Origin: Microbacterium sp. 2FI
GTDB lineage: Bacteria; Actinomycetota; Actinomycetes; Actinomycetales; Microbacteriaceae
Direction: 5' to 3'
Length of the DNA stretch: 64,000 bases
Assembly (NCBI RefSeq): GCF_005502885.1
Contig: NZ_SCMR01000011.1
Span: 55,042-119,041, forward strand
Made by a program: the position numbers and the translations under genes. The notes under the pieces were generated by a model that did not search any database, was not told where the DNA came from, and worked only from the letters and a program-made list of their open reading frames with translations. Positions within the stretch are counted from its first letter, which is position 1. The number at the start of each line of letters is the position of its first letter. Shown piece after piece: positions 1-8,624 of the stretch.

Positions 1-2
1 TG

Positions 3-377
3 GGCGCGACGCTCGACTCGGGCGGCCACGCCCTGTTCTTCGAGCGCCTCGGCGCGCACAAGACCCTCGACCTCATCTACACCGGTCGGCTCATGTCCGG
101 CAGCGAAGCCGTCGCGTCGGGCCTGTTCTCTCGCGTGATCCCGGCCGACGAGCTCGTCCCGACCACCGTCGAGGCCGCCGAACGCGCGGCGACGGGCGCG
201 ACGGGTGCGTTCCGGGCGAGCAAGGAGCTCGTGCGGCAGCTGCGCGACGAACGCTTGGGCCTGTGGCGATCGATGGATGCCGAGAACGCCGCACAGGCCG
301 CGCTCTGCGACACCGACGACTATCGGGAGGGCTTCGCCGCCTTCCAGGAGAAGCGGAAGCCGCAGTTCAACGGCTGA
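3..377 (+). CDS. Enoyl-CoA hydratase/isomerase family protein, C-terminal part
   Basis: Only the last 124 codons lie in the window; the frame is open from base 3 and the gene starts upstream. The segment GRLMSGSEAVASGLFSRVIP matches the region after the active site in crotonases, where a helix precedes the trimerisation domain. The end, with an aromatic-rich DYREGFAAFQEKRKPQF, is typical of enoyl-CoA hydratases that hydrate 2-enoyl-CoA in beta-oxidation-like pathways. The catalytic glutamates would lie upstream and cannot be checked, so the exact reaction is open. It ends 10 bp before the convergent end of the Liv operon. The acyl-CoA ligase and dienoyl-CoA-reductase-like genes nearby fit the same catabolic theme. 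Confidence 0.85.
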   Translation, partial: GATLDSGGHALFFERLGAHKTLDLIYTGRLMSGSEAVASGLFSRVIPADELVPTTVEAAERAATGATGAFRASKELVRQLRDERLGLWRSMDAENAAQAALCDTDDYREGFAAFQEKRKPQFNG

Positions 378-387
378 GACGCCCTCG

Positions 388-1086
388 TCAACCCAGGTAC
401 GCGTCCGACAGCAGGTCGTCGGCGACGAGGTTCTCGACGGTGTCGTGACCGACGACCCTGCCCTCCGCGAGCACGTACGCCGACGAGCACAGGCGCTGCA
501 CGAGGTGGGTGTTCTGCTCGACGAGCAGCACGGTGAGCCCGCTCGAGCAGATTCCCTCGAGCAGCTCGCGCACCTCGATGACCGCGACCGGCGAGAGCCC
601 GCTGGATGGCTCGTCGAGCATCAGCAGACGCGGCGCCGACATCAGGGCTCGGGCGATGGCGACGAGCTGCTGCTGGCCGCCGCTCAGGCGGCCGGCCGAC
701 TCGCGGCGTCGCGCCGCGAGCCACGGCGTCCGCGCGTATGCCTCGTCGAGCCGAACCTTCGTCACCGCGGTCGAGGCGCCCTGGGCGCCGAGCACCAGAT
801 TCTCCTCGATCGTCATGCCGGCGAACAGCCGCCGGTTCTGCGGGCACAGCGCGACGCCCGCGCCGACGACCTCGCGCGTCGTCGCCGACGAGAGGTCGCG
901 GCCGTCGACGGTGAGCGTGCCCGAGATGCGCGGCGCCGCGCGCATGATCCCCATCAGGGTGGAGGTCTTGCCGGCGCCGTTCGCGCCGAGGATTCCGGTG
1001 ACGGTCGCCTCCGGCACGTCGAGATCTATGCCGCGCACCGCGGAGACCGCGCCGTAGCCGACGGTGAAGTCGTGGACGGAGAGCAT
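388..1086 (-). CDS. livF: Branched-chain amino acid-type ABC transporter ATPase (LivF-like)
   Basis: A 232-residue ATPase that powers uptake by a Liv/HAAT-family importer. Walker A GANGAGKT is at about residues 34-41, the signature LSGGQ at 134-138 and Walker B LLMLDEP at 154-160. Length and the short C-terminus fit LivF. The chosen ATG at 1086 has GGAGG six bases upstream; a TTG two codons earlier overlaps the LivG stop and is less likely. It is the last gene of the five-gene operon running from 4890 down to 388 (binding protein, LivH, LivM, LivG, LivF). The true substrate could be another carboxylate, because neighbours are acyl-CoA catabolic rather than amino acid genes. Confidence 0.93.
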   Translation of the reverse strand: MLSVHDFTVGYGAVSAVRGIDLDVPEATVTGILGANGAGKTSTLMGIMRAAPRISGTLTVDGRDLSSATTREVVGAGVALCPQNRRLFAGMTIEENLVLGAQGASTAVTKVRLDEAYARTPWLAARRRESAGRLSGGQQQLVAIARALMSAPRLLMLDEPSSGLSPVAVIEVRELLEGICSSGLTVLLVEQNTHLVQRLCSSAYVLAEGRVVGHDTVENLVADDLLSDAYLG

Positions 1087-1088
1087 GC

Positions 1089-1784
1089 TCAACCTCCGAG
1101 GTAGGCGGCGATGACCGCCGGGTCGTTGCGGACGATCTCGGGACGGCCGGCCGACAGCACGCTCCCCGTCGCCATGACGACGACCGAGTCGGCGAGCGCC
1201 ATGAGGAAGCGCATGTTGTGCTCGACCACGATGACCGAGATGCCGTGGTGATCGCGGATGCCGCGCACGACGGCGCTCAGGTGGTCGGTCTCGCCGACGC
1301 CCATGCCGACGGCGGGCTCGTCGAGCAGGATCGCCGCGGGACGCGAAGCGAGGGCGCAGCCGACCATCACGAGCCGCTGCTGCGCGTTGGAGAGGTCTCC
1401 GACCCCGCGGTCGAGCACGTCGTCGATGCCGACGTCGGTCGCCACCTCACTGACGCCCATGCCGCCGCGACCGGCGGCGAGGGCGAGCGAGTCCTCGACC
1501 GTCCACGTCGGCATGACACGCGTCGTCTGGAAGGTGCGCGTGATGCCGCGGGCGCTCTTGCGGTGCGGCGGCAGCGCGGTGACGTCGCCCCCAGCGAGAC
1601 GGATGCTCCCGGCCGTCGGCCGCGTGGTGCCGGCGATCATGTTGAGGAGGGTGGTCTTGCCCGATCCGTTGGGCCCGATCAGCCCCAGGATGTGGCCGGG
1701 CTCGACGGTGAAGGAGACGTCGTCGACGGCGCGCACGCCGCCGTACAGCTTCGTGAGGCCGTGTACTTCGAGAGTCGCGGTCAC
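1089..1784 (-). CDS. livG: Branched-chain amino acid-type ABC transporter ATPase (LivG-like)
   Basis: A 231-residue nucleotide-binding subunit. Walker A GPNGSGKT is at about 37-44, Walker B AILLDEP at 151-157 and the switch histidine follows in VVEHNM. The ABC signature is degenerate: LSNAQQR (131-137) replaces LSGGQ or the LSYGQQR common in LivG, so one of its two ATP sites may be weak. The GTG start at 1784 forms a GTGA overlap with the stop of livM. The frame stays open far upstream, but the reach to 2600 is only a shadow of livM. A length slightly under the usual 250 residues is consistent with the compact operon. Confidence 0.9.
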   Translation of the reverse strand: MTATLEVHGLTKLYGGVRAVDDVSFTVEPGHILGLIGPNGSGKTTLLNMIAGTTRPTAGSIRLAGGDVTALPPHRKSARGITRTFQTTRVMPTWTVEDSLALAAGRGGMGVSEVATDVGIDDVLDRGVGDLSNAQQRLVMVGCALASRPAAILLDEPAVGMGVGETDHLSAVVRGIRDHHGISVIVVEHNMRFLMALADSVVVMATGSVLSAGRPEIVRNDPAVIAAYLGG

Positions 1785-2764
1785 CGGTTCCCACCCTTCG
1801 GAAGGGCGCGCCCGCGGAGTGCACGTTCGACACCGCCGATGATGCCGCCGGGAACCAGCAGCGTGATGAGGATGAAGATGAGCCCGAGCGCGATCTGGCT
1901 GACGCCCGGCTGCAGCTTGAGCAGCTGCGAGAGCCCGACGACGATGATCGCTCCCACCAACGGCGTCAGCAGGCGCCCGTACCCGCCGAGGCCGATGGCG
2001 ACGAACATCAGGAAGCCCTGCACGAAGGTGAACTGCGACGGCGCGATCACCCCGTTGTACTGGGCGAGCAGCACGCCCGCCCAGCCGCCGAAGACGGCAG
2101 AGGCCACCACCGCGATCGCCTTGGTGCGCGCGGTCGGCACGCCGAGGTGCTCCGCGAGGTCTTCGTCGGCGCTGATCGCCTTCAAACGGCGTCCGAAGGC
2201 CGATCGGGCGATCACGTCGAAGGCGACGAGGCTCGCGCCGACCGACAGCGCGATGGCGATCAGGACGACGGGGAGCGGCATCCCGAGCCCCACCGGCATG
2301 CCGTTCGGGCCGCCGGTCAGCTGACTCTCGTTCGTGAAGACCAACGAGCACACGGCGCCGAAGAAGAGCGTGCCGATCGCGAAGTACTGGCCGCGGGTTC
2401 GGCTGAACACGAGGGCCACGAGGGTTCCCGCGAGCGCCGCGGCGACCACGCCCCCGATCGCGGCGAGCCAGAACGGCAGGCCGGAGGCCAGCAGGATCGA
2501 CGAGCTGTACGCCCCGATGCCGAAGAAGGCCGCCTGCGCGAGGCTCGGGTAGCCGCCGAGGCCCTGCACGACGTTGAGGCCGGTGAGCGCGATCGCCCAC
2601 ACCGCGATGAGGATCGCGACAAGCCCCTGATCGCCGCGGAGGAGCGTGATCGCGAGGTAGACGACGACGGTGATCGCAGCAATCGCGGCATAGGTGCCGG
2701 CGGCACCGCGGCGCCTGGTCGCAGCCACGGTCGGGGCGGGGCGGGAGAGGATGCTGGTGCTCAT
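1781..2764 (-). CDS. livM: Branched-chain amino acid-type ABC permease (LivM-like)
   Basis: A 327-residue integral membrane protein with about nine to ten hydrophobic segments and the family motif GGYPSLAQAAFFGIGAYSS, typical of LivM. A cytoplasmic loop with RLKAISADEDLAEHLGVPT matches the region that contacts the ATPases. It starts one base after the livH stop and its stop overlaps the livG start, so translation is probably coupled. It forms the membrane channel together with LivH. Confidence 0.93.
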   Translation of the reverse strand: MSTSILSRPAPTVAATRRRGAAGTYAAIAAITVVVYLAITLLRGDQGLVAILIAVWAIALTGLNVVQGLGGYPSLAQAAFFGIGAYSSSILLASGLPFWLAAIGGVVAAALAGTLVALVFSRTRGQYFAIGTLFFGAVCSLVFTNESQLTGGPNGMPVGLGMPLPVVLIAIALSVGASLVAFDVIARSAFGRRLKAISADEDLAEHLGVPTARTKAIAVVASAVFGGWAGVLLAQYNGVIAPSQFTFVQGFLMFVAIGLGGYGRLLTPLVGAIIVVGLSQLLKLQPGVSQIALGLIFILITLLVPGGIIGGVERALRGRALPKGGNR

Positions 2765-2765
2765 G

Positions 2766-3626
2766 TCATCCGACTCTCTGTGAGGCGACGGAGCGGATGC
2801 CCGTCGGGCGGAAGATGAGGACGGCGACCAGGAACAGGAACCCGAATGCGCTCTGATAGGCCGGATCGATGAACGCGGCGCCGAGGCTCTCGACGAGCCC
2901 GAGGGTCATCCCGCCGATCACGGCGCCGAGGACGCTTCCGAGACCCCCGACGACGATCACGACGAACGCGCTCAACAGCAGCGAGTCGGCCATGAACGGC
3001 GAGATCTGGAAGGTGGGGGCGAACACGACCGCGGCCAATCCGCCGAGGAGCCCGGCGAGGAGGAACGCGAGCACATACTGCCGTTTGACCGAGATGCCGA
3101 GCAGCGCCGCAGCCTCGCGATCCTGCGCGACCGCCCGGATGGAGCGACCGAGCGTCGTGCGGTTGAGCACCAGCGCGAGCACGGTGACCGCGACCGCGGC
3201 GGTGATGACGACCACGACTTTCACCCCCGAGATCGCCACGTCGCCGACGTGGAGGATCCAGGTGTCGTAGGGGGTGTCGAGGGCCTTCCCCTCACCGCCC
3301 CAGATCACCAGTGCGGTGTTCTGGAGGATGAGGAGAAGACCGAGGGCGATGGCAGGCGCTGCTGCCGGATTGCTGCGGATCCACCGGTAGGCGAGCACTT
3401 CGGTGAGCACCGAGAGGATGCCGGCCACCGCGATTCCGGCGGCGGCGGCGAGCAGGAAGGGTGCTCCCGCGTTCTCGACCGACCACGTGGTGTACGCGGC
3501 GAGCACCATCACGCCCGCATGCGCGAAGTTGGGGATCTCCATGACCCCGTAGACGAGGGTGAGGCCCAGGGCCACGAGGGTGAAGAGGCTTCCGAGGAAC
3601 AGCCCGTTCAGCAGCGCCTGCGTCAT
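2766..3626 (-). CDS. livH: Branched-chain amino acid-type ABC permease (LivH-like)
   Basis: A 286-residue permease beginning MTQALLNGLFLGSLFTLVAL, the usual LivH N-terminus with the motif LGLTLVYGVMEIPNFAHA close behind. The cytoplasmic loop LGRSIRAVAQDREAAALLGI is the expected ATPase-contact helix. The start at 3626 lies one base after the stop of the binding protein gene, and the next gene begins one base after its own stop. An upstream extension of the frame is the antisense-like overlap with the binding protein and is not used. Confidence 0.93.
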   Translation of the reverse strand: MTQALLNGLFLGSLFTLVALGLTLVYGVMEIPNFAHAGVMVLAAYTTWSVENAGAPFLLAAAAGIAVAGILSVLTEVLAYRWIRSNPAAAPAIALGLLLILQNTALVIWGGEGKALDTPYDTWILHVGDVAISGVKVVVVITAAVAVTVLALVLNRTTLGRSIRAVAQDREAAALLGISVKRQYVLAFLLAGLLGGLAAVVFAPTFQISPFMADSLLLSAFVVIVVGGLGSVLGAVIGGMTLGLVESLGAAFIDPAYQSAFGFLFLVAVLIFRPTGIRSVASQRVG

Positions 3627-3627
3627 C

Positions 3628-4890
3628 TCAGCCCGCCGAGCAGGGGTCGTCGATGACGGTGGCGTCTCCGACCTCGCCGCCGAGCCCGTCGAAGACGAGC
3701 GCGGTCGCGATCGACGACGACGCGGTGCACCACTGGGTGACCTCCGACAGGGTGCGCGCGTTGCGGTCGGCGAACAAGGCATCGTCGGGCGAGGCGATCC
3801 AGCCGCTGACGGAGGCCGCCGGCACCTCGATCTCAGCGAGGGCGGCACCGATCGCGGCGCGATCCGTGGTCGTCCCCGCCATCGACATCGCCGCGGCGAT
3901 CACGAACGGCAGGTCGTACGACCACATCGTGAGGTCTTGCGGGTACTCGTCGTACCGCTCCTGGTACGCCTCGGCGAAGGCGCGCGTGGCGTCGCTGTCG
4001 GCCGTGAGCGGCGTGGTGCCGGCGCAGTCGTAGTTGTCCGCCATCAGCTCGTTGAAGCCGTCGCCGAGGATCGCCTCGGCTTGCTGCGGGTTCACTCCCG
4101 CGCTGTGCATCACGGCGCCCGCGTAGCCCGCCTGGCGCAGCTGCTTTAGCACGGGCAGGATGACGCCCGTGACGCTGCTGAGATAGACGACGTCGGGGTC
4201 TGCGGCGAGAGCCGCCGAGATCGCGCTGCCGTAGTCGGCGGTGCCGAGAGGGGCGGACGACACGGTGACGTCGAGTCCGGCATCCGTCCCCTGCTGTTCC
4301 ATCAGGAGCGTGAGTCCCTCGCCGTACGGCTCGCCCTTGGCATCGATGATGCTGATCGCCGAGGCGCCGAGGACGTCCTCAGCCCATTCGACGCAGCCGA
4401 TCGTGTAGGTCTCGGACGCGCCCCGCATGAGCACGATCTGATCGCTGTAATCGAGGATGCTCGGGAACGTGCTGTCGAGGATGTTGATCATCGGCACCGG
4501 CGTGCGCTCCAGCTGCGGAGCGTAGGTCGACGAGCCGAGGCCGAAGGCGATCACGGGCAGCGCGTCGGATTCCACCATCTGGCGCAGGGCCGCGACGCCG
4601 GTCGTGGCGGGATCGCTCTTGTCGTCGGCGTAGTCGAACGCGAGGGTGTACGTCTTTCCGGCGACCTCGAACCCGGTCTCGTTGAGGGCTTCGACGCCCA
4701 TCTCGATCGCGTTCTTCTGCGCGGGGCCGAGGGTGGAGTACACCCCCGACATCGACAGGATCGCGCCGACGGTCACTTCGCCACCCTCGCCGCCGCCGCC
4801 GTCGGCGGCTGGCGCAGGCGAGCTGCAGGCTGTCGTGGCGGTGAGCAGGGCGGCGGCGCACACGGCCGCGCTGAGCGCTCGAATCTTCAT
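3628..4890 (-). CDS. ABC transporter substrate-binding lipoprotein (LivJ-type, Peripla_BP_6 fold)
   Basis: A 420-residue extracytoplasmic solute-binding protein. A signal peptide with lipobox TTAC gives a lipidated Cys at about residue 22, followed by an Ala/Gly-rich linker and then VTVGAILSMSGVYSTLGPAQ, the start of the type I periplasmic-binding fold used by Liv/HAAT importers. The ATG at 4890 is preceded by AAAGGAGAG, a near-perfect Shine-Dalgarno, which settles the start. It is the first gene of the Liv operon. A promoter and a palindrome lie just upstream, next to a divergent PadR gene. The substrate is not evident; the nearby acyl-CoA enzymes suggest a carboxylic or aromatic acid. Confidence 0.9.
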   Translation of the reverse strand: MKIRALSAAVCAAALLTATTACSSPAPAADGGGGEGGEVTVGAILSMSGVYSTLGPAQKNAIEMGVEALNETGFEVAGKTYTLAFDYADDKSDPATTGVAALRQMVESDALPVIAFGLGSSTYAPQLERTPVPMINILDSTFPSILDYSDQIVLMRGASETYTIGCVEWAEDVLGASAISIIDAKGEPYGEGLTLLMEQQGTDAGLDVTVSSAPLGTADYGSAISAALAADPDVVYLSSVTGVILPVLKQLRQAGYAGAVMHSAGVNPQQAEAILGDGFNELMADNYDCAGTTPLTADSDATRAFAEAYQERYDEYPQDLTMWSYDLPFVIAAAMSMAGTTTDRAAIGAALAEIEVPAASVSGWIASPDDALFADRNARTLSEVTQWCTASSSIATALVFDGLGGEVGDATVIDDPCSAG

Positions 4891-4956
4891 TGACCTCTCC
4901 TTTGAGTGCAGGGCTCCGGCATCGCCGGAAACGGGAGGGCAGCCCGTCTGCGATGG

Positions 4957-4985
4957 ACAGTAGTCCATTGCAACAAGTTTCACAA
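4957..4985 (-). promoter_or_regulatory. Predicted sigma-70-like promoter of the Liv operon
   Basis: On the minus strand, TTGTGA (4985-4980) and TACTGT (4962-4957) are separated by exactly 17 bp, about 67 bp upstream of the binding protein start. The palindrome at 4968-4996 covers the -35 box and most of the spacer, a position that would allow repression. Confidence 0.55.
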
Positions 4986-4996
4986 ACAAGTTGCAA
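4968..4996. promoter_or_regulatory. Inverted repeat TTGCAAC-N15-GTTGCAA, candidate PadR operator
   Basis: Perfect 7-bp arms at 4968-4974 and 4990-4996. A related half-size dyad TGCAA-gaag-TTGCA lies at 5026-5039, so the element TTGCA occurs four times between the divergent Liv operon and the PadR gene. The overlap with the Liv promoter and the presence of a PadR gene next door suggest that regulator as the ligand-responsive repressor. This is an inference. Confidence 0.5.
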
Positions 4997-5125
4997 AACC
5001 GATGATCGTCGATGCAGGATGGGGATGCAAGAAGTTGCAGAAGCCCGCGACGGCAACGCCGATCGAACTCGACGAGGAGGCAGGAGGTGAGTGGTGTCGA
5101 CAATGTGACCGAACGGTCGCGTTCG

Positions 5126-5131
5126 TATGCT
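5126..5131 (+). promoter_or_regulatory. Leaderless-type -10 element TATGCT for the PadR gene
   Basis: TATGCT ends six bases before the ATG at 5138, and no Shine-Dalgarno lies between. This is the spacing expected when transcription starts at the A of the start codon. An alternative GTG at 5087 in the same frame has a good GGAGG six bases upstream and would add 17 residues. Confidence 0.45.
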
Positions 5132-5137
5132 GACCGT

Positions 5138-5692
5138 ATGTCGCTCGCCCACGCCATCCTCACCGCGCTCAACGAGAAGTCCGCCTCGGGCCTCGAGCTC
5201 GCGCGCCGGTTCGACCGCTCGATCGGCTACTTCTGGCCGGCATCCCACCAGCAGATCTATCGAGAGCTGGCGAGCCTCGAGCGCGACGGCCTCATCCGGC
5301 AGCTCGACGTCGATGCTCCCGCCCGGGGGGGCAAGCGCACGTACGAGATCCTGGACGAGGGCCGCGATGAGCTGCGGCTGTGGCTGCTCGCCTCGGAGGA
5401 GCCCAAGCTCACGAAGGATGCGCTCATGGTGCGGGTGCGCGCCTCGGCGTCGCTCGGCGGCGACCTGCGCGACGAGATCGCGCGGCACCGCGCCCTGCAC
5501 GCGGAGCTGCTCGAGGAGTACCGCCGCATCGAACAGCGCGACTTCGCCGCCGACGTCCTGTCGTTCTCCGCGGGCAGGCAGTACCTCGTGCTGCAGTGGG
5601 GCCTGCACCTCCAGAAGGCACGTGTCGATTGGGCGGATGCCGTCCTCACCCAGCTCGATGCCGAAGAAGAGCGCGACGCCGCTCCCGAGTGA
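5138..5692 (+). CDS. PadR-family transcriptional regulator
   Basis: A 184-residue regulator. The first 80 residues form the PadR winged helix (SLAHAILTALNEKSASGLEL, then YRELASLERDGLIR and the beta wing ARGGKRTYEILDEG). A C-terminal helical dimerisation region (VirA-type, ending in LQWGLHLQKARVDW) follows. PadR proteins are usually ligand-responsive repressors of adjacent genes. Its divergent position beside the Liv operon and the TTGCA repeats between them suggest control of uptake, and possibly of the co-directional catabolic genes that follow. The start at 5138 is chosen for the leaderless -10; the alternative is GTG 5087. Confidence 0.85.
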   Translation: MSLAHAILTALNEKSASGLELARRFDRSIGYFWPASHQQIYRELASLERDGLIRQLDVDAPARGGKRTYEILDEGRDELRLWLLASEEPKLTKDALMVRVRASASLGGDLRDEIARHRALHAELLEEYRRIEQRDFAADVLSFSAGRQYLVLQWGLHLQKARVDWADAVLTQLDAEEERDAAPE

Positions 5693-5703
5693 AGAAGGAC
5701 CGC

Positions 5704-6534
5704 ATGAACCAGCTGACCGAACCGACGACGACGTCGTTCACGGGTGTCACCGGCGACGAGATCGTCGTGTGGCGATGGGAGAACCCGGGTGCGGCGTTCG
5801 TCGCCGTCATCGCCCACGGCTACGGCGAGCACGCCCGGCGCTACGACCACGTGGCCGAGCGCCTCGTCGACGAGGGCGCCGAGGTCGTCGCGCCCGACCA
5901 CTTCGGCCATGGCCGCTCGGGCGGCGAGCGTGTCGCGGTCGAGACTTTCGACGACTTCGCCCGCGACCTTGCCGTGGTCATCGACGACGCCCGCGCGGCC
6001 CGTCCCGGTCTGCCGATCGTGCTGATCGGCCACTCGATGGGCGGCGCGATCGCCACCCGGTTCGTCCAGCTCGGCGGCGCCGGTTCTCTCGACGCTCTCG
6101 TCCTCAGCGGGCCGTACATCGGCGGCAACCCGGATCTGCAGGCGCTCGCCTTCCTCGATCCGATCCCCGACGTGCCGATCGATCCGGCGTCGCTCTCGCG
6201 GGATCCGGCGACCGGCGAGGCATATGCCGCCGACACCCTCGTCCACCACGGCCCGTTCCTGCGCCAGACGCTCCTGGCGATCGGCACCGGCCTCGACGAC
6301 ATCTCGGCCGGGCCGAGTGCCGGCATCCCCGCCATCTGGCTCCACGGCGGCGACGACTCGGTCGCGCCGTACGTCCACGCCGAACCCGCCGCGCGCCACG
6401 TGATCGGCGTCGACGGAGCACACATCCGCTACGACGGCGCGCGGCACGAGATCTTCAACGAGATCAACCGCGACGAGGTGCTCGACGACGTGGTGCGCTT
6501 CATCCGCGCGAGTGTTCCCGCTCTCGCCCGATGA
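5704..6534 (+). CDS. Alpha/beta hydrolase, monoacylglycerol-lipase-like (serine aminopeptidase S33 type)
   Basis: A 276-residue hydrolase with HGYGEHARRY near residue 40, the nucleophile elbow GHSMGG at about 108-113, an acidic residue in LHGGDDSVAP and the catalytic histidine in GARHEIFNE. HGxGEH plus GHSMGG is the hallmark of monoglyceride lipases and related lysophospholipases, so it probably releases a fatty acid from an ester. No signal peptide is seen, so it is cytoplasmic. It lies 11 bp after the PadR gene with an AGAAGGA ribosome site, and its stop overlaps the start of the flavoenzyme gene by ATGA. It is therefore likely part of the same operon. Confidence 0.85.
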   Translation: MNQLTEPTTTSFTGVTGDEIVVWRWENPGAAFVAVIAHGYGEHARRYDHVAERLVDEGAEVVAPDHFGHGRSGGERVAVETFDDFARDLAVVIDDARAARPGLPIVLIGHSMGGAIATRFVQLGGAGSLDALVLSGPYIGGNPDLQALAFLDPIPDVPIDPASLSRDPATGEAYAADTLVHHGPFLRQTLLAIGTGLDDISAGPSAGIPAIWLHGGDDSVAPYVHAEPAARHVIGVDGAHIRYDGARHEIFNEINRDEVLDDVVRFIRASVPALAR

Positions 6535-8582
6535 CCGCGTACCCGCTGCTGCTGTCGCCGCTGCGCGTCGGGCCGCGGACTCTGTCCAGCCGCGTCGTCA
6601 TGGGCTCGATGCACCTCGGGCTCGAGGAGCGGCCCGGCGGCTTCGAGCGCATGGCCGCCTTCTACGCCGAACGCGCTCGCCGCGGGGTCGCGCTCATCGT
6701 GACCGGCGGCGTCTCGCCGAACGCCGACGGGCGCCCGTGGCCCGACGGTGCGGTGCTCGCCGATGAGGGGCACGTACCGCCTCATCGGACGGTGACGGAT
6801 GCCGTGCACGCCGAAGGCGGGATCATCCTGCTGCAGCTCCTCCACTTCGGCCGCTACGCCGAGCACGACGACCTGGTCGCACCCTCCGGGCTCGGGGCGC
6901 CGATCTCACGCCGCGTCCCGCGCGAACTGACGGCCGCCGAGATCGACCGGACGATCGCGGACTACGGCAACGCTGCGCGTCTCGCCCGCCTCGCCGGCTA
7001 CGACGGGGTCGAGATCATGGGATCGGAGGGCTACCTCGTCAACGAGTTCCTCGCGCCGGCGACGAACCGCCGGGACGACCGCTGGGGCGGAGACAGCGCT
7101 CGCCGACGCGCGTTCGCGCTCGCCGTGGTCGCGGCCGTGCGTAAGGCGCTCGGCGCCGACGCCGTCCTGTCGTTCCGGCTCTCGGTCGCCGACCTTGTGC
7201 CGGGCGGCAGCACGCTCGACGAAGTCCGAGACCTCGCGCGCGGACTCGAGGAGGCAGGCGTCGACATGATCGTGACCGGCGTCGGCTGGCACGAGGCGCG
7301 CGTGCCGACGATCGCCACGAGCGTTCCCCGCGCGGCGTTCGCGGTGTTCACGCGTGCGGTGAAAGAGGCGGTCGGCATCCCGGTCGCCGCATCGAACCGC
7401 ATCAACACTCCGCAGACCGCCGAGGACATCCTCAGCGCCGGCGACGCCGACCTCATCTCGCTCGCGCGGCCCCTCTTGGCCGATCCCGCCTTCGTCGCGA
7501 AGGCGCGCGCGGGCAGCCCCGACGCGATCAACACCTGCATCGGCTGCAATCAGGCCTGCATCGACCACACCCTCGCGGGTGAGGTGAGCTCGTGCCTGGT
7601 GAACCCGCGCGCGTGCCACGAGACGGTGCTCGTCCTCGGACGCACCCGCAACGCCCTGTCCGTCGCGGTCGTCGGCGCCGGTCCGGCGGGTCTCGCAGCA
7701 GCCACCGCTGCCGCGGAGTGCGGGCATCGCGTCACGCTGTTCGAAGCTCGCGACGACATCGGCGGTCAGTTCGATCTGGCCCGCCGCATCCCCGGCAAAG
7801 AGGAGTTCGCCGAGACGCTGCGCTACTTCCGCGGCGAGCTCGCGCGTCGGGGCGTCGAGGTGCGCACGGGCACGGCGGTCACCGCCGCGGATCTGGTCGC
7901 CGAGGGTTTCGACGAGATCATCCTCGCGACCGGTGTCGCGCCGCGCGTGCCCGAGATCCCCGGACTCGCCCTGCGGCACGTGGTCGACTACGCCCGGGTG
8001 CTCCGGGGCGAGGCGCCTGTCGGCGATCGCGTCGTGATCCTCGGTGCCGGCGGCATCGGCTTCGACACCGCCGTCTTCCTCACCCAGGACGGCGCCTCGA
8101 CAGCACTCGACCGTGACCGCTTCTTCGCGAACTGGGGCGTCACCGCAGACCCGTCGATCCGGGGCGGGCTCATCGCCCCCGGCCCCGCGAAGAGTCGCCG
8201 GACCGTGACGGTGCTGCAGCGCAAGGCCACCAAGCCCGGCGCCGGCCTCGGCCGCACGACCGGATGGATCCACCGCGCCGAGTTGCGCCATCGCGGGGTC
8301 GCCTTCTACGCCGGCGTCGCGTACGAGCAGATCACGGATGCCGGCATCGAGGTCACGATCGACGGCACGCGTCGGCAGCTGGATGCCGACACCGTCGTGC
8401 TGTGCACCGGCCAGGTCTCGGTCGATCATCTTGACCGAGAACTGCGCGCCCTCGGCGCGCGCCCGATCATCATCGGCGGCGCGCGGCTGGCCGGCGAGCT
8501 CGATGCCAAGCGCGCGATCCGCGAGGGCACCGAGGCCGCCGTATCTATCGGCTCGCGCGAGCGCGTCGCCGCAGCATCCTGA
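6531..8582 (+). CDS. NADH:flavin oxidoreductase, 2,4-dienoyl-CoA reductase (FadH)-like
   Basis: A 683-residue multidomain flavoenzyme. Residues 1 to about 330 form an Old-Yellow-Enzyme TIM barrel. The cysteines C336, C339, C343 and C355 fit the 4Fe-4S site of the FadH/TMADH family. A dinucleotide site GAGPAG lies near 382 and a second, GAGGIG, near 505. Such enzymes use NAD(P)H through FAD, the iron-sulfur cluster and FMN to reduce enoyl or dienoyl substrates. Together with the enoyl-CoA hydratase and the CoA ligase it suggests degradation of an unsaturated or alicyclic acid. Substrate cannot be told from sequence. Confidence 0.87.
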   Translation: MTAYPLLLSPLRVGPRTLSSRVVMGSMHLGLEERPGGFERMAAFYAERARRGVALIVTGGVSPNADGRPWPDGAVLADEGHVPPHRTVTDAVHAEGGIILLQLLHFGRYAEHDDLVAPSGLGAPISRRVPRELTAAEIDRTIADYGNAARLARLAGYDGVEIMGSEGYLVNEFLAPATNRRDDRWGGDSARRRAFALAVVAAVRKALGADAVLSFRLSVADLVPGGSTLDEVRDLARGLEEAGVDMIVTGVGWHEARVPTIATSVPRAAFAVFTRAVKEAVGIPVAASNRINTPQTAEDILSAGDADLISLARPLLADPAFVAKARAGSPDAINTCIGCNQACIDHTLAGEVSSCLVNPRACHETVLVLGRTRNALSVAVVGAGPAGLAAATAAAECGHRVTLFEARDDIGGQFDLARRIPGKEEFAETLRYFRGELARRGVEVRTGTAVTAADLVAEGFDEIILATGVAPRVPEIPGLALRHVVDYARVLRGEAPVGDRVVILGAGGIGFDTAVFLTQDGASTALDRDRFFANWGVTADPSIRGGLIAPGPAKSRRTVTVLQRKATKPGAGLGRTTGWIHRAELRHRGVAFYAGVAYEQITDAGIEVTIDGTRRQLDADTVVLCTGQVSVDHLDRELRALGARPIIIGGARLAGELDAKRAIREGTEAAVSIGSRERVAAAS

Positions 8583-8624
8583 GTCGTTCCCGTCCCCATC
8601 CCACCGCAGACGAAGAGGTCTCTC

